NCBI GenBank assembly: GCA_002753665.1
Contig: PEAP01000017.1
Coordinates: 1-41,986, forward strand
Reading direction: 5' to 3'
DNA: 41,986 nucleotides
From: Magnetococcales bacterium DC0425bin3
GTDB taxonomy: Bacteria > Pseudomonadota > Magnetococcia > Magnetococcales > DC0425bin3
Every line of letters starts with the position of its first letter. Within the stretch, counting starts at the first letter, position 1. The position numbers were made by a program, and so were the translations under genes. This document shows positions 1-7,698 of the stretch, piece by piece. The notes beneath the pieces are model-generated. The model was not told the origin of the DNA and made no database searches. It saw only the letters and a list, made by a program, of their open reading frames with translations.

Positions 1-111
1 TCGTCGGCCTCCTTGCCTGGTCATGCTTCCTTGGTTTCCAACCCGGAATCATGCACCATCAGGAGGCCGATGTCACACCTCGCTGAAACTCAAAAGAAAA
101 TTCTTATCTAA
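1..111 (+). pseudogene. 3' tail of an unidentified reading frame, possibly a transposase
   Basis: An open frame enters from the left edge and ends at TAA (109-111) after 36 visible codons; its last residues read LAETQKKILI. I do not recognise it with certainty. The Lys-rich tail, and the fact that it stops ten bases before a decapitated deacetylase, make the end of an insertion-sequence transposase plausible, but no terminal inverted repeat or target duplication can be shown from this side alone. It could also be the tail of an ordinary gene. Confidence 0.3.
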
Positions 112-121
112 GTGCCATTAG

Positions 122-856
122 GCCCCCGACTGGATGGTGCGGGATTGCCTGGAGCTGTGCCTGGAGGCGGGCGTTCCGGCCACCTTTTTCGCCACCCATG
201 ACAGCCCGGTGCTGGATGAAATCCGCGCCCAGTCCCGCTTCGAGCTGGGCATCCATCCCAATTTCCAGACCGGTTCCACCCACGGGGCGGATTTTGCCCA
301 GGTGATGGCCACCTGCATGGCGCTGGTTCCCGAAGCGCGTTGCATGCGCACCCATGGGCTTTTCCAATCCGTCCCCCTGTTCAAATGGCTGGGGGATCAT
401 TATCCCCAAATCGCGTTCGATGTGTCCCTGTTCATTCCCGGTCAGACCGGCCTGCGTCCCCTTATGCATTACTATGGTATGGGGAACCAGAAAATCATGC
501 GGCTGCCCTTCACCTGGGAAGACGATATCTGTTTTTACGATCCCCACTGGGACTGGGGCAGGGTGCCTGCCCCAGTCCCCGGGATGGCGATCTATAATTA
601 TCATCCGGTGCATGTGGCGCTGAACACGCCCTCCGCCGATCACTATTACCGGAATTACAAGCCGGTGGCGGCCAGACACCCCTCGGGGACCATCGGTCGC
701 GAGGACTGTCGGGCCCTGACCTTTTCCGGTTCCGGCACCCGGAGTCACCTGGAAGGGCTGTTGCAGCGGATTCCGGCCCGGTCGTTTTTCACCATTCCGG
801 ATCTGCCCGGGCAGTTCGACCGCGATCTCAAGACAGACGATTGCGCAGGCTCTTGA
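122..856 (+). pseudogene. Polysaccharide deacetylase-like protein, N-terminus missing
   Basis: The product resembles the NodB-fold polysaccharide deacetylase-like proteins common in O-antigen and capsule loci. Recognisable family signatures are the ATFFATH strand, the ELGIHPNF segment, the RTHGLFQS segment, LPFTWEDD and YNYHPVHVALN. The family normally begins with a metal-binding Asp-rich strand followed by APDWM. Here the codons for APDW (122-133) directly follow an in-frame TAG (119-121), so homology begins at the stop and the first strand with its acidic metal ligand is gone. An ATG at 134 could still start a 240-residue product, but it would probably be inactive. The 3' end overlaps the convergent formyltransferase by 29 bases. 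I infer a truncated gene, cut by insertion or rearrangement, rather than a functional deacetylase. Confidence 0.6.
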
Positions 857-1763
857 CGATCAGGCGCTTGCCTGCGTCAGCGGTGGCGCAGCCGGCAACG
901 GTTATTTCCAGCAGCCGCAACGGGCCGTCGGGGCAGGCGATGACCGGATCGCCTGCTTCCGCATACAACGCCTGACCGGGGACCGCCAGCCAATCTCCGA
1001 CATGGTGCGTCGGGGCCGCCTTCCAGATGGTCACCCGGGTGTCCCGTTCCAGCCAGCAATAGGCCCCGGCCAGGGGGCGGGTCGAGGCGCGGATCAGGCG
1101 ATGGATCCGTTCCCGCGGCTGCTGCCAGTCGATGCGCCCGTCCTCGGGGCGTCGGGGATAGCAGCGCAGGGGCGGGCGGGGATCCTCCTGCTGGCACAGG
1201 GGCCGAGCGGTGCCGTCGGCCAATTGGCCGACCGCCTGGAGGCACAGCCGGGGAATGGCTTCTTCGAACCAGTCGTAGACGGCCTCCAGGTCCTTGCCGC
1301 CCGCGAGAGAAAAGAAGTCCCGCGCCAGGATATCCCCCGCATCCAGAGCGTCCGGCACCATGCGGTGGACACAGAGGCCAATGCGCGGTTCGCCGTTGAG
1401 GATGGCCCAGCTTTGGCAAGCGTTGCCCCGGTAGCGGGGCAGATCGCCCCCGTGGACGTTCAGGACTCCCTGGGGAAAGACCTCGATGGCCGCCGTCTTG
1501 AGGAGGGTCAGCCAGTTCATCGAGACTGCCAGATCACAGCCGGTGCCGGCCATGAGAGCGACAATGTCCGGGGAGTTGATGCGGGAGTCATTGAAGAACA
1601 CCGCCCCCAGCTGGCCTGCCAGTCGTGCGAATTCCTCCTCCCCGGCCCGGTATTCGGGGGCCGCCCGGCAGGTTCCCACCAGGGGAATGGTGAAACCGGC
1701 CGCCGCCAGGCGTCGGGCGGTTGCCAGGAGATGGTGGGTACGGCCCAGGATGGCGATGCGCAT
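828..1763 (-). CDS. Formyltransferase family protein (sugar-nucleotide N-formyltransferase-like)
   Basis: A 311-residue protein with the formyl-transferase fold of methionyl-tRNA and sugar N-formyltransferases. The N-terminus (MRIAILGRTHH) is a Rossmann-like first strand. The folate/catalytic signature is seen as NVHGGDLPRYRG, equivalent to the Asn-x-His...LPxYRG motif, followed by DAGDIL, which carries the conserved Asp. The C-terminal half (around ADGTARPLCQQEDPRPP...DGRIDW) matches the region after the catalytic domain in this family. In a polysaccharide locus the likely job is N-formylation of an amino-sugar nucleotide using 10-formyl-tetrahydrofolate; the substrate is inferred. ATG at 1763 is preferred because it starts the first beta strand; a TTG at 1781, directly after the stop of the upstream gene, would add six residues. 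It follows the membrane protein gene on the same strand and was probably co-transcribed with it. Confidence 0.75.
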   Translation of the reverse strand: MRIAILGRTHHLLATARRLAAAGFTIPLVGTCRAAPEYRAGEEEFARLAGQLGAVFFNDSRINSPDIVALMAGTGCDLAVSMNWLTLLKTAAIEVFPQGVLNVHGGDLPRYRGNACQSWAILNGEPRIGLCVHRMVPDALDAGDILARDFFSLAGGKDLEAVYDWFEEAIPRLCLQAVGQLADGTARPLCQQEDPRPPLRCYPRRPEDGRIDWQQPRERIHRLIRASTRPLAGAYCWLERDTRVTIWKAAPTHHVGDWLAVPGQALYAEAGDPVIACPDGPLRLLEITVAGCATADAGKRLIVKSLRNRLS

Positions 1764-1781
1764 GGACAGGCCGCCGGCCAA

Positions 1782-3329
1782 TCAGGGAGTTGCCAGGAGA
1801 CCCGGACCCGGCGGCGGATCCAGGCTGTAGAGGAGATACCGTCCTGAGCTGGCCAGCGGGTTGCGGTCCTCCAGGCCGATTTCTTGTGGATCGACATAGG
1901 TCCGATCCAGCAACAGATGGGTCAGGGCGTGTTGATTGACCAGGTGACCCAGGGGGTGACGCAGAACCGGATAAAAATTCCCCACCCTCTTGAATCCATA
2001 GCCATGGGTCCCCCACAGCACCTCCTTGCGGGTGACATAGGCCGTCAGGTCCGACAGGGCGGTGGGCAGGCAGACCACCCGGGGGTGGGGGAGGGCCTCG
2101 ATGATCTTCAGCAGCACCTGCAACTCCGGGCTTTCCACACCGGTAACGATTTCCCCGGAGCGCTGGCGGTAGACCGTGAAGAGATAATAGGCCAGGTGGA
2201 GGCAGAGCCAAACGGCAATGATCCACAGGTGCCAGTCCGGCATGTCGCCTCCCATGACCATGGGGGAGGCCAGGAAGATGACGGGAAATTCTGCGTACTT
2301 GATATATTTGGTCCCTTCCCCGAGACAGCGGAGAAAGGGCACCTGGATGGTGGCGGTGGCCCAGAGATAAGTGCCGGCCGTCCAGAACAGCATGAAGACC
2401 TGAATGTCGTAGAACGGCCGAAAGGCGGCCAGGTTGAGCAGGACCAGGAGGACGGCGGGGTTGAGCAGAAAAACGGCCTTGCCCTGCAACAGCAGGCGTT
2501 TCAGCATGTTCTGGCCAAACACCGGACTGTGGATCTGGGCCTGCTTGTGACCTTTGGGGTAGAGGGGGGACCCATGGATGGCGTGGGCGCCGAACAGGCG
2601 CCAGTTGCGGTTCCAGAAGGTCACGATGTCCCAATGGGCCCTGAGAATGTCGATGAAATACCCCCGGCCCACCAGCAGGGCGGCCAGATAGATGGCCGGC
2701 AAGGGGGCCAACCAGACCCAGTCCACCCCCGCTCCCAGCCGCCACCCCAGGGCCAGGAACACCATCATGAATACCATGAGCTGGACGGTGAGCTTGTGGG
2801 TGTAGAGCAACACCACCCCGGCCAGGGTCACCAGGAGCAGGGACAGGGGATCGGGGCTCTGATGCCAGTGAAACAGGGCGCCCATGAAGGGCAGGAACAC
2901 CAGCAGGCCCAGGGAACGGGAGGTCAGGGCGCTGAATTCGGAAATCAGGTTGGGACTGAAGGTGTAGATGATGGCCGCCAGGATGGCCGGGATGAGGCCG
3001 AACTGGCTGTAAACCAGAAAGAACAGCGCCCAGAGAGCGACCAGATCGATCAGGTGATTGAGGCTCCAGTAATAGCGCCGCAACCAACGCGGGGACAACA
3101 GTCCCATGAGGATGGGGAACAGGGGAGGATACCATTGTTCCGCCGGTTCCAATAGATAGGGATGGGGATCGAAGACGATGGGCAGCCGGCGTTCCCTGCG
3201 AAAGGTTTCCGCGCTGAGCAGGAAATAATAGGCATCACAGCCGCGGTTACGCCGGGGCCAGATGGGAAAGATCCGTACCCACAGGAAGAACAGGGTCAAT
3301 AAGGGGAGCTGCCACCAGAGCATGGCCAT
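1782..3329 (-). CDS. Polytopic membrane protein, GT-C glycosyltransferase-like
   Basis: A 515-residue, very hydrophobic protein with roughly ten or more predicted membrane helices, the first at about residues 5-22. After the first helix the loop contains CDAYYFLL (Asp32) and then WYPPLFP (about 67-73). An acidic residue in the first external loop and a later YPP-type motif are typical of GT-C enzymes that use lipid-linked sugars. The soluble C-terminal part (about 400-515) has no motif I recognise. In context it may transfer or modify a sugar on the glycan made by this locus. The specific reaction is unknown and a flippase or polymerase is not excluded. It is divergent from the acyltransferase at 3459 and ends just before the formyltransferase. 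Confidence 0.6.
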   Translation of the reverse strand: MAMLWWQLPLLTLFFLWVRIFPIWPRRNRGCDAYYFLLSAETFRRERRLPIVFDPHPYLLEPAEQWYPPLFPILMGLLSPRWLRRYYWSLNHLIDLVALWALFFLVYSQFGLIPAILAAIIYTFSPNLISEFSALTSRSLGLLVFLPFMGALFHWHQSPDPLSLLLVTLAGVVLLYTHKLTVQLMVFMMVFLALGWRLGAGVDWVWLAPLPAIYLAALLVGRGYFIDILRAHWDIVTFWNRNWRLFGAHAIHGSPLYPKGHKQAQIHSPVFGQNMLKRLLLQGKAVFLLNPAVLLVLLNLAAFRPFYDIQVFMLFWTAGTYLWATATIQVPFLRCLGEGTKYIKYAEFPVIFLASPMVMGGDMPDWHLWIIAVWLCLHLAYYLFTVYRQRSGEIVTGVESPELQVLLKIIEALPHPRVVCLPTALSDLTAYVTRKEVLWGTHGYGFKRVGNFYPVLRHPLGHLVNQHALTHLLLDRTYVDPQEIGLEDRNPLASSGRYLLYSLDPPPGPGLLATP

Positions 3330-3458
3330 TGGCTTGCCGGGTTGGTTGATATGCGACGTTCCACGGAACGTGACGGTCAGGGAGGTCTGTTGCCAATCTC
3401 CCGGGATGGGGCCACTTTATACCAATGGACTGGTGCGGTCCATTGGGAGCGAGAGACG
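3330..3458. promoter_or_regulatory. Divergent intergenic region
   Basis: The 129 bases separate the divergent membrane protein and acyltransferase genes, so promoters for both should lie here. I see no convincing -35/-10 pair. A GGGAGCGAGAG stretch just before the ATG at 3459 is the likely ribosome binding site and decides that start over an upstream TTG at 3342. Confidence 0.4.
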
Positions 3459-4004
3459 ATGAAATCCGAAGATCTGGAAGCAATGCTGAACCGCCTTTAT
3501 CGCAGGAAACGGGACGCAGTGAAGGCCGCCTTGCACCGAACTTTCCCCTTTGGGGATTACTTCACTGATCGGTGGGAGCGGGCCCAATACGAGGGCTTTG
3601 GAGCGGGGAGTTCGGTATACGACAACGTGCTGGTCATCGGCGAGGTCAGTCTCGGGGAGCGGGTGTGGGTGGGGCCCAACGTCATTTTGGATGGCAGCGG
3701 TGGGCTGCGGATCGGCGATTTCTGTTCCATCAGCGCCGGTGTCCAGATCTACAGCCATCATACGGTGGCCTGGGCGTTGTCCCTGGGCCGGGAACAGACG
3801 GAACACAAGCCGACCCGCATCGGCAAGGGCGTTTACATCGGCCCCAATACGATCATCCAGATGGGCACCACCATCGGTGACCACTGCGTTATCGGCGCCA
3901 TGTCCCTGGTCACCCGGGATATTCCGGATTTTTCCAAGGCTTATGGGGCTCCAGCCCGGGTGGTGGGGCGGGTGGATCCCCGCTGGGTTTCCCCAGGGGC
4001 ATGA
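3459..4004 (+). CDS. Hexapeptide-repeat acyltransferase (left-handed beta helix)
   Basis: A 181-residue protein. A charged helical N-terminus (about 1-45) is followed by left-handed beta-helix repeats such as VLVIGEVSLGERVWVGPN, LRIGDFCSISAGVQI and the repeats from TRIGKGVYIGPN to HCVIGAMSLV. It ends with the APARVVG segment that closes the coil in sugar O-acetyltransferases of the maltose/WbbJ type. A catalytic His is probably in YSHHTVAW. Such enzymes use acetyl-CoA to acetylate a sugar hydroxyl or amine in surface glycans; the acceptor is not evident. It is the only plus-strand gene in this part of the locus and its 3' end lies six bases from the convergent aminotransferase stop. Confidence 0.78.
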   Translation: MKSEDLEAMLNRLYRRKRDAVKAALHRTFPFGDYFTDRWERAQYEGFGAGSSVYDNVLVIGEVSLGERVWVGPNVILDGSGGLRIGDFCSISAGVQIYSHHTVAWALSLGREQTEHKPTRIGKGVYIGPNTIIQMGTTIGDHCVIGAMSLVTRDIPDFSKAYGAPARVVGRVDPRWVSPGA

Positions 4005-4010
4005 CCGGGA

Positions 4011-5156
4011 TCACCGTAATTCCGTGATCGCCGTCACCACCCGTGCCAAGTCCGCCTCGCCCATGCGGTTGTGCAGGGGAATGGCCATGGTCTGACGGTC
4101 GCAGTCCCGGGCGCCGGGGCAGTCCTCCGGCCGCAGGCCGTAGCGTTGCCGGTAGTATCCCAGCAGGTGGACCGCGTGGGTGCCCGGCCGGGTGGCCACC
4201 CCGGCCTGCTGGAGCTGGGCCATGATGGCGTTGCGCGGTGCGGGGGCCAGGGCCGGATCGACGCAACAGACATAGGCTTGCCAGGCATGCCCCAGTCCAG
4301 GCGGCACGGTGGGGGGGCGCAGCCAGGGTAGATCCTGGAGTTCCCGGGTATAGAACGCCGCCATTCGCCGCCGTTCGGCGATGAAGCGGTCGAGTTTTCC
4401 CAACTGTACCAGCCCCACCGCCCCCTGCAGATCGGTCATGCGGTAGTTGAAGCCCAGCAGGTTGAATTCCGGCAGGATATGGGGTTGGGGACCCTGGTGG
4501 CGCTGGGCGTCGGAGACGCTGGCGCCATGATCCCGCATGGCGGACATGCGGGTTGCGAGATCGGCCTCCCCGGTGGTCACCATGCCGCCCTCCCCGGTGG
4601 TGATGGACTTGCGGGGATGGAAGGAAAAGGCCGCGGCATACCCCAATGCACCGGCGCAACGCCCGTGATAGTCGGCCCCGGCGGCGCAAGCGGCGTCTTC
4701 CACCAGGGGAATGCCCGGCGCCACCCGGGCGATGGCGTCCATGTCGGCGCAGAGACCGAACAGATGCACCGGAATGATGGCCCGGGTGCGGGGAGTGAGA
4801 TGGCGGGCCAGATCCCGGGGATCCAGGGTGTAGGTGGTCGGATCCACGTCGGCGAACACCGGGGTGGCGCCGGTATGGACCACCGCGTTGGCGGTGGCCA
4901 CCCAGGTGAAGGCCGGCACGATCACCTCGTCCCCCGGACCGATCCCCATGGCGCTCAGGATCAGATGCAGGCCGGTGGTGCAACTGGTGGTGGCCAGGGC
5001 GTGGGGGACCTGGTGGCGCCGGGCAAAGGCCTGCTCGAAGGCCCGCACCTTGGGTCCCTGGGTGAGCCAGCCGCTCAGGATGGGCTCCCGCAGGGCCAGC
5101 CATTCCTCCTCCCCCAGGTCGGGGCGGGCGATGGCGATGGGCTCCGGGCCGGTCAT
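4011..5156 (-). CDS. DegT/DnrJ/EryC1-family PLP sugar aminotransferase
   Basis: A 381-residue PLP enzyme of the sugar aminotransferase family. Visible features are the TTSCTTGLHL cofactor phosphate segment (about 56-65), PAFTWVATANAV (81-92), VEDAA with Asp154 for the pyridine nitrogen, the Schiff-base Lys183 in SFHPRKSITTGEGG, and the C-terminal TRPGTHAVHLLGYY and TMAIPLHNRM segments. Family members transfer an amino group from glutamate to a keto-sugar nucleotide. Its ATG overlaps the TGA of the upstream acyltransferase/dehydrogenase fusion by four bases (5153-5156), which implies translational coupling and shared substrate. I infer that it aminates the 3-keto-sugar made by that dehydrogenase, as in WlbC/WbpE or GnnB. 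Which of these sugars is made cannot be told from sequence alone. Confidence 0.85.
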   Translation of the reverse strand: MTGPEPIAIARPDLGEEEWLALREPILSGWLTQGPKVRAFEQAFARRHQVPHALATTSCTTGLHLILSAMGIGPGDEVIVPAFTWVATANAVVHTGATPVFADVDPTTYTLDPRDLARHLTPRTRAIIPVHLFGLCADMDAIARVAPGIPLVEDAACAAGADYHGRCAGALGYAAAFSFHPRKSITTGEGGMVTTGEADLATRMSAMRDHGASVSDAQRHQGPQPHILPEFNLLGFNYRMTDLQGAVGLVQLGKLDRFIAERRRMAAFYTRELQDLPWLRPPTVPPGLGHAWQAYVCCVDPALAPAPRNAIMAQLQQAGVATRPGTHAVHLLGYYRQRYGLRPEDCPGARDCDRQTMAIPLHNRMGEADLARVVTAITELR

Positions 5157-6730
5157 GAGCCGGTTTCCGCCAGGGTGGCTCCGCGACGGCAGGCCGCCTG
5201 GATCCGGGCCAACAGGCGGATCACCTTCAGGGCATGCTCCCCGGTCACCAGGGGCGGCGACTTGCCGTGGACCACGTTGATGAAATGCTGCAGCTCCACC
5301 ATCAGGGGCTCCATCTTCTCGATCAGCAGCCGTTCGATGGAGAGGTCCAGGGCCAGCCCGCCCAGGCCGGTGCGGCGCGCCCGGTCCAGGGCGCCATGGC
5401 CCTGCTGGTAGATCAGCAATTCCTGGGCGTTGAAGTCCAGGGTGATGAAACCCAGGTCGGTGTTGAGGTTCATCTGCCGCACCTTGTTCTGGGTGATGCG
5501 GCTGGCGGTGAGGGTGGCGATGGAGCGGTCGCCGAAGGCCAGCAGGGCCGTGGCATGGTCGGGGTCGCCCTCCGGATCGCGTTGCACCGCCTGGGCCGAC
5601 AGGCTGGTCAATGCGTCGGGAATGAGGGACAGGACGATGTCCAGGTCATGGAGCATCAGATCCTCCACCACCGCGACGTGGGTGGTTTCTGGGCTGACCG
5701 CGCTCATGCGATGGACATCCACCGCGTAGATCCGATGGCCATGGGCCAGGATCTCGGCGAGTTGCCTGACCACCGGGTTGAAGCGTTCGATGTTGCCGGG
5801 CAGCAGCACCGCCCGGGAGCGTTCCGCGGCCTGGATCAGGGCGCGGCACTCGTCTTCGGTGGCGGCCAGGGGTTTTTCCACCAGGCAGTGGATGCCGTGG
5901 TCCAGCAGCCAGACCCCGATCGCGCCATGGGTGGCGGTGGGGGTGGCGACGATGGCGGCGTCCACCCTGCCGGGCAGCCCGTCGAGGTCGGTCAGGGGCA
6001 GACAGCCGTAGCGGTGGGCCGCCTCCCGGGCGCGGTCGCCGTCGCGATCCACCACGGCGATGATCTCCACGCCCTTGAGCAGGTCGAGAACCCGCAGATG
6101 GTTGCGGCCCATTTCGCCGGCGCCCACCACTGCCATGCGCAGTTTCTTCTTTGGATTGATGGCCATGATTCCGTGTCCAACCGGCAGACGGGTGGTCAGA
6201 GCCGCCTCGGAGGGCGGGGGACCGCTCATGTCGTGGTAGAGCCGCCGGCCTTGAATGTTGACGTAATCCACCAGCTTGGCCGGCTGTCCCATCACCAGCC
6301 CGTGGGGGGGAACGTTGTGGATCACCACCGCCCCGGCGGCCACCATGCAGTGGCGGCCCAGGGTGATGCCGCAGACGATGGTGGCATTGGCGCCGATGCT
6401 GGCGCCATCCTCCACCTGAGTGGGCACCACGGTCCAGTCGCCCTCACCCGCCCGTGGGTAGAGGTCGTTGGTGAAGGTGGCATTGGGGCCGATAAAGACG
6501 TTGTTCCCCACCGTCACCCCATGGTACACGTTGACGCCGTTCTGGATCTTGCACCCCGACCCCAGGGTGACGCCATAGTCGATGTAGACTCCCTGACCGA
6601 TGGAACAGCTGTCCCCGATGCGGGCTCCCTCGCGAACCTTGGTCCAGTTCCAGATGGCCACCCCCCGGCCGATGATGGCGGAAGGATGAACCAGGGCGGT
6701 GGGATCGATGTGGCTGCTGGCGGCGGTCAT
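5153..6730 (-). CDS. Fusion: hexapeptide N-acyltransferase + Gfo/Idh/MocA sugar dehydrogenase
   Basis: A 525-residue two-domain protein. Residues 1-170 are a left-handed beta-helix acyltransferase of the WlbB/WbpD type: VHPSAIIGRGVAIWNW, KIQNGVNVYHGV, FIGPNATFTNDLYPR and the closing VMGQPAKLV. A linker of about 25 residues leads to an NAD(P)-binding oxidoreductase from about 197: VVGAGEMGRNH, ATPTATH, the VEKPLA motif (284-289), GNIERFNP and MLHDLDIVLSL, which resemble UDP-GlcNAc(A) 3-dehydrogenases such as WlbA and GnnA. With the overlapping aminotransferase this supplies oxidation, amination and N-acylation at one sugar position on one transcript. An internal ATG at 6166, preceded by GGAA, could yield a free dehydrogenase. 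The gene is divergent from the methyltransferase at 6928. Confidence 0.85.
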   Translation of the reverse strand: MTAASSHIDPTALVHPSAIIGRGVAIWNWTKVREGARIGDSCSIGQGVYIDYGVTLGSGCKIQNGVNVYHGVTVGNNVFIGPNATFTNDLYPRAGEGDWTVVPTQVEDGASIGANATIVCGITLGRHCMVAAGAVVIHNVPPHGLVMGQPAKLVDYVNIQGRRLYHDMSGPPPSEAALTTRLPVGHGIMAINPKKKLRMAVVGAGEMGRNHLRVLDLLKGVEIIAVVDRDGDRAREAAHRYGCLPLTDLDGLPGRVDAAIVATPTATHGAIGVWLLDHGIHCLVEKPLAATEDECRALIQAAERSRAVLLPGNIERFNPVVRQLAEILAHGHRIYAVDVHRMSAVSPETTHVAVVEDLMLHDLDIVLSLIPDALTSLSAQAVQRDPEGDPDHATALLAFGDRSIATLTASRITQNKVRQMNLNTDLGFITLDFNAQELLIYQQGHGALDRARRTGLGGLALDLSIERLLIEKMEPLMVELQHFINVVHGKSPPLVTGEHALKVIRLLARIQAACRRGATLAETGS

Positions 6731-6800
6731 GGAGGCACGGGGCGGGGAAAAATGGCCATAATGTTATGCAGGAAACCCTGTACCAGGCTGATTCTAACAG

Positions 6801-6840
6801 AGAAGTGGCCATGATCGCACGGAAGTGGCCATGATCGCAC
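6801..6840. repeat. Tandem direct repeat, 2 x 20 bp
   Basis: Two adjacent 20-base units differ only in their first base (A or G); the shared 19 bases begin GAAGTGGCCATG and occupy 6802-6820 and 6822-6840. They lie in the gap between two divergent operons, upstream of a candidate promoter. They may be a duplicated operator or a simple slippage duplication. Confidence 0.9.
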
Positions 6841-6860
6841 GCCGGTCTGTTCCAGGCCCT

Positions 6861-6890
6861 TTGAATGGGACTCCGGGAGAAGTCTATACT
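6861..6890 (+). promoter_or_regulatory. Candidate sigma-70 promoter for the methyltransferase/radical SAM cassette
   Basis: TTGAAT (6861-6866) and TATACT (6885-6890) are separated by 18 bases and would start transcription near 6897, about 30 bases before the ATG at 6928. The match is four of six for the -35 and five of six for the -10. The tandem repeat at 6801-6840 sits immediately upstream. Confidence 0.45.
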
Positions 6891-6927
6891 GAAATCTTTA
6901 CCCACCTGACTGGAACAGCGGGGTAAT

Positions 6928-7698
6928 ATGTTTGAAATCGGCGGCTGTTCCCTGGATGTTCAAGCATTTTATGATGCTCTCTCCTACGAGAACGATCCTG
7001 ACTACTTGGTTCGGTCCGTGACACGGAATCTTTCCGCGGAAGAGGTGGCGGGACGGGCGGTCCTCGATTATGGCTGTGGGGCAGGGGATGCGAGCTGCTT
7101 CATGGCCCGACATCTTCGGCCGGCCTCGGTCACAGGCCTGGATATTGGTACCCGTAATCTGAACCAGGCCCGGCAGAAATGTGGATCCCTGCCCGGAGTG
7201 ATGTTTCTGCAGGTTGATCTCAACCACTTTGAACCCGAACCAGAAGCCTATGACATTGTCTGGGCCGATACCGTCATTGAGTTGCTGACCATGGATCTGT
7301 CCCGACAGGTGGACCTCTGGTACCGCAGCCTGCGGTCTGGAGGTCTGCTGTATGTGAGCTTCAATCAGCGCACCGTCGGCAACCGGTTGCTGTTTCACGG
7401 ACTGGTTCCACTGCTGCGGATGCTGTCCCGCATGGGCTTGCGGATCCCGCTGATGTGGACACTGAAACAGGTCGTATTGCTCAGGCAAGGGAAGTCCGTG
7501 ATTGCCAAGGGAGAGGCAGATCTGGAGAACAAGATCGGCTATCTGTTTCTGCCCTTCATCCGGCTCATTCGGGAACAGGAGCTTGCTGTCCTGCTGACCC
7601 GGGCTGGCTTTCTGGTCGAATATATTCGTCCCCGACTGAAATCCGATCCAGACTCCACGCCTCATCTGGAAATCAGAGCCAGGAAAGCCGCAACATGA
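6928..7698 (+). CDS. Class I SAM-dependent methyltransferase
   Basis: A 256-residue protein. The SAM-binding motif I is VLDYGCGAG (about 45-53), followed by an acidic strand end in VTGLDIGTRN and a motif IV-like DIVWADTVIELL. The C-terminal third is longer and more hydrophobic than in minimal methyltransferases (FLPFIRLIREQEL) and may bind a lipid or glycan substrate. It is the first gene of a compact plus-strand cassette; its TGA overlaps the next ATG (7695-7698). I infer methylation of a sugar or lipid precursor handled by the two radical SAM enzymes that follow. The substrate is unknown. Confidence 0.8.
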   Translation: MFEIGGCSLDVQAFYDALSYENDPDYLVRSVTRNLSAEEVAGRAVLDYGCGAGDASCFMARHLRPASVTGLDIGTRNLNQARQKCGSLPGVMFLQVDLNHFEPEPEAYDIVWADTVIELLTMDLSRQVDLWYRSLRSGGLLYVSFNQRTVGNRLLFHGLVPLLRMLSRMGLRIPLMWTLKQVVLLRQGKSVIAKGEADLENKIGYLFLPFIRLIREQELAVLLTRAGFLVEYIRPRLKSDPDSTPHLEIRARKAAT

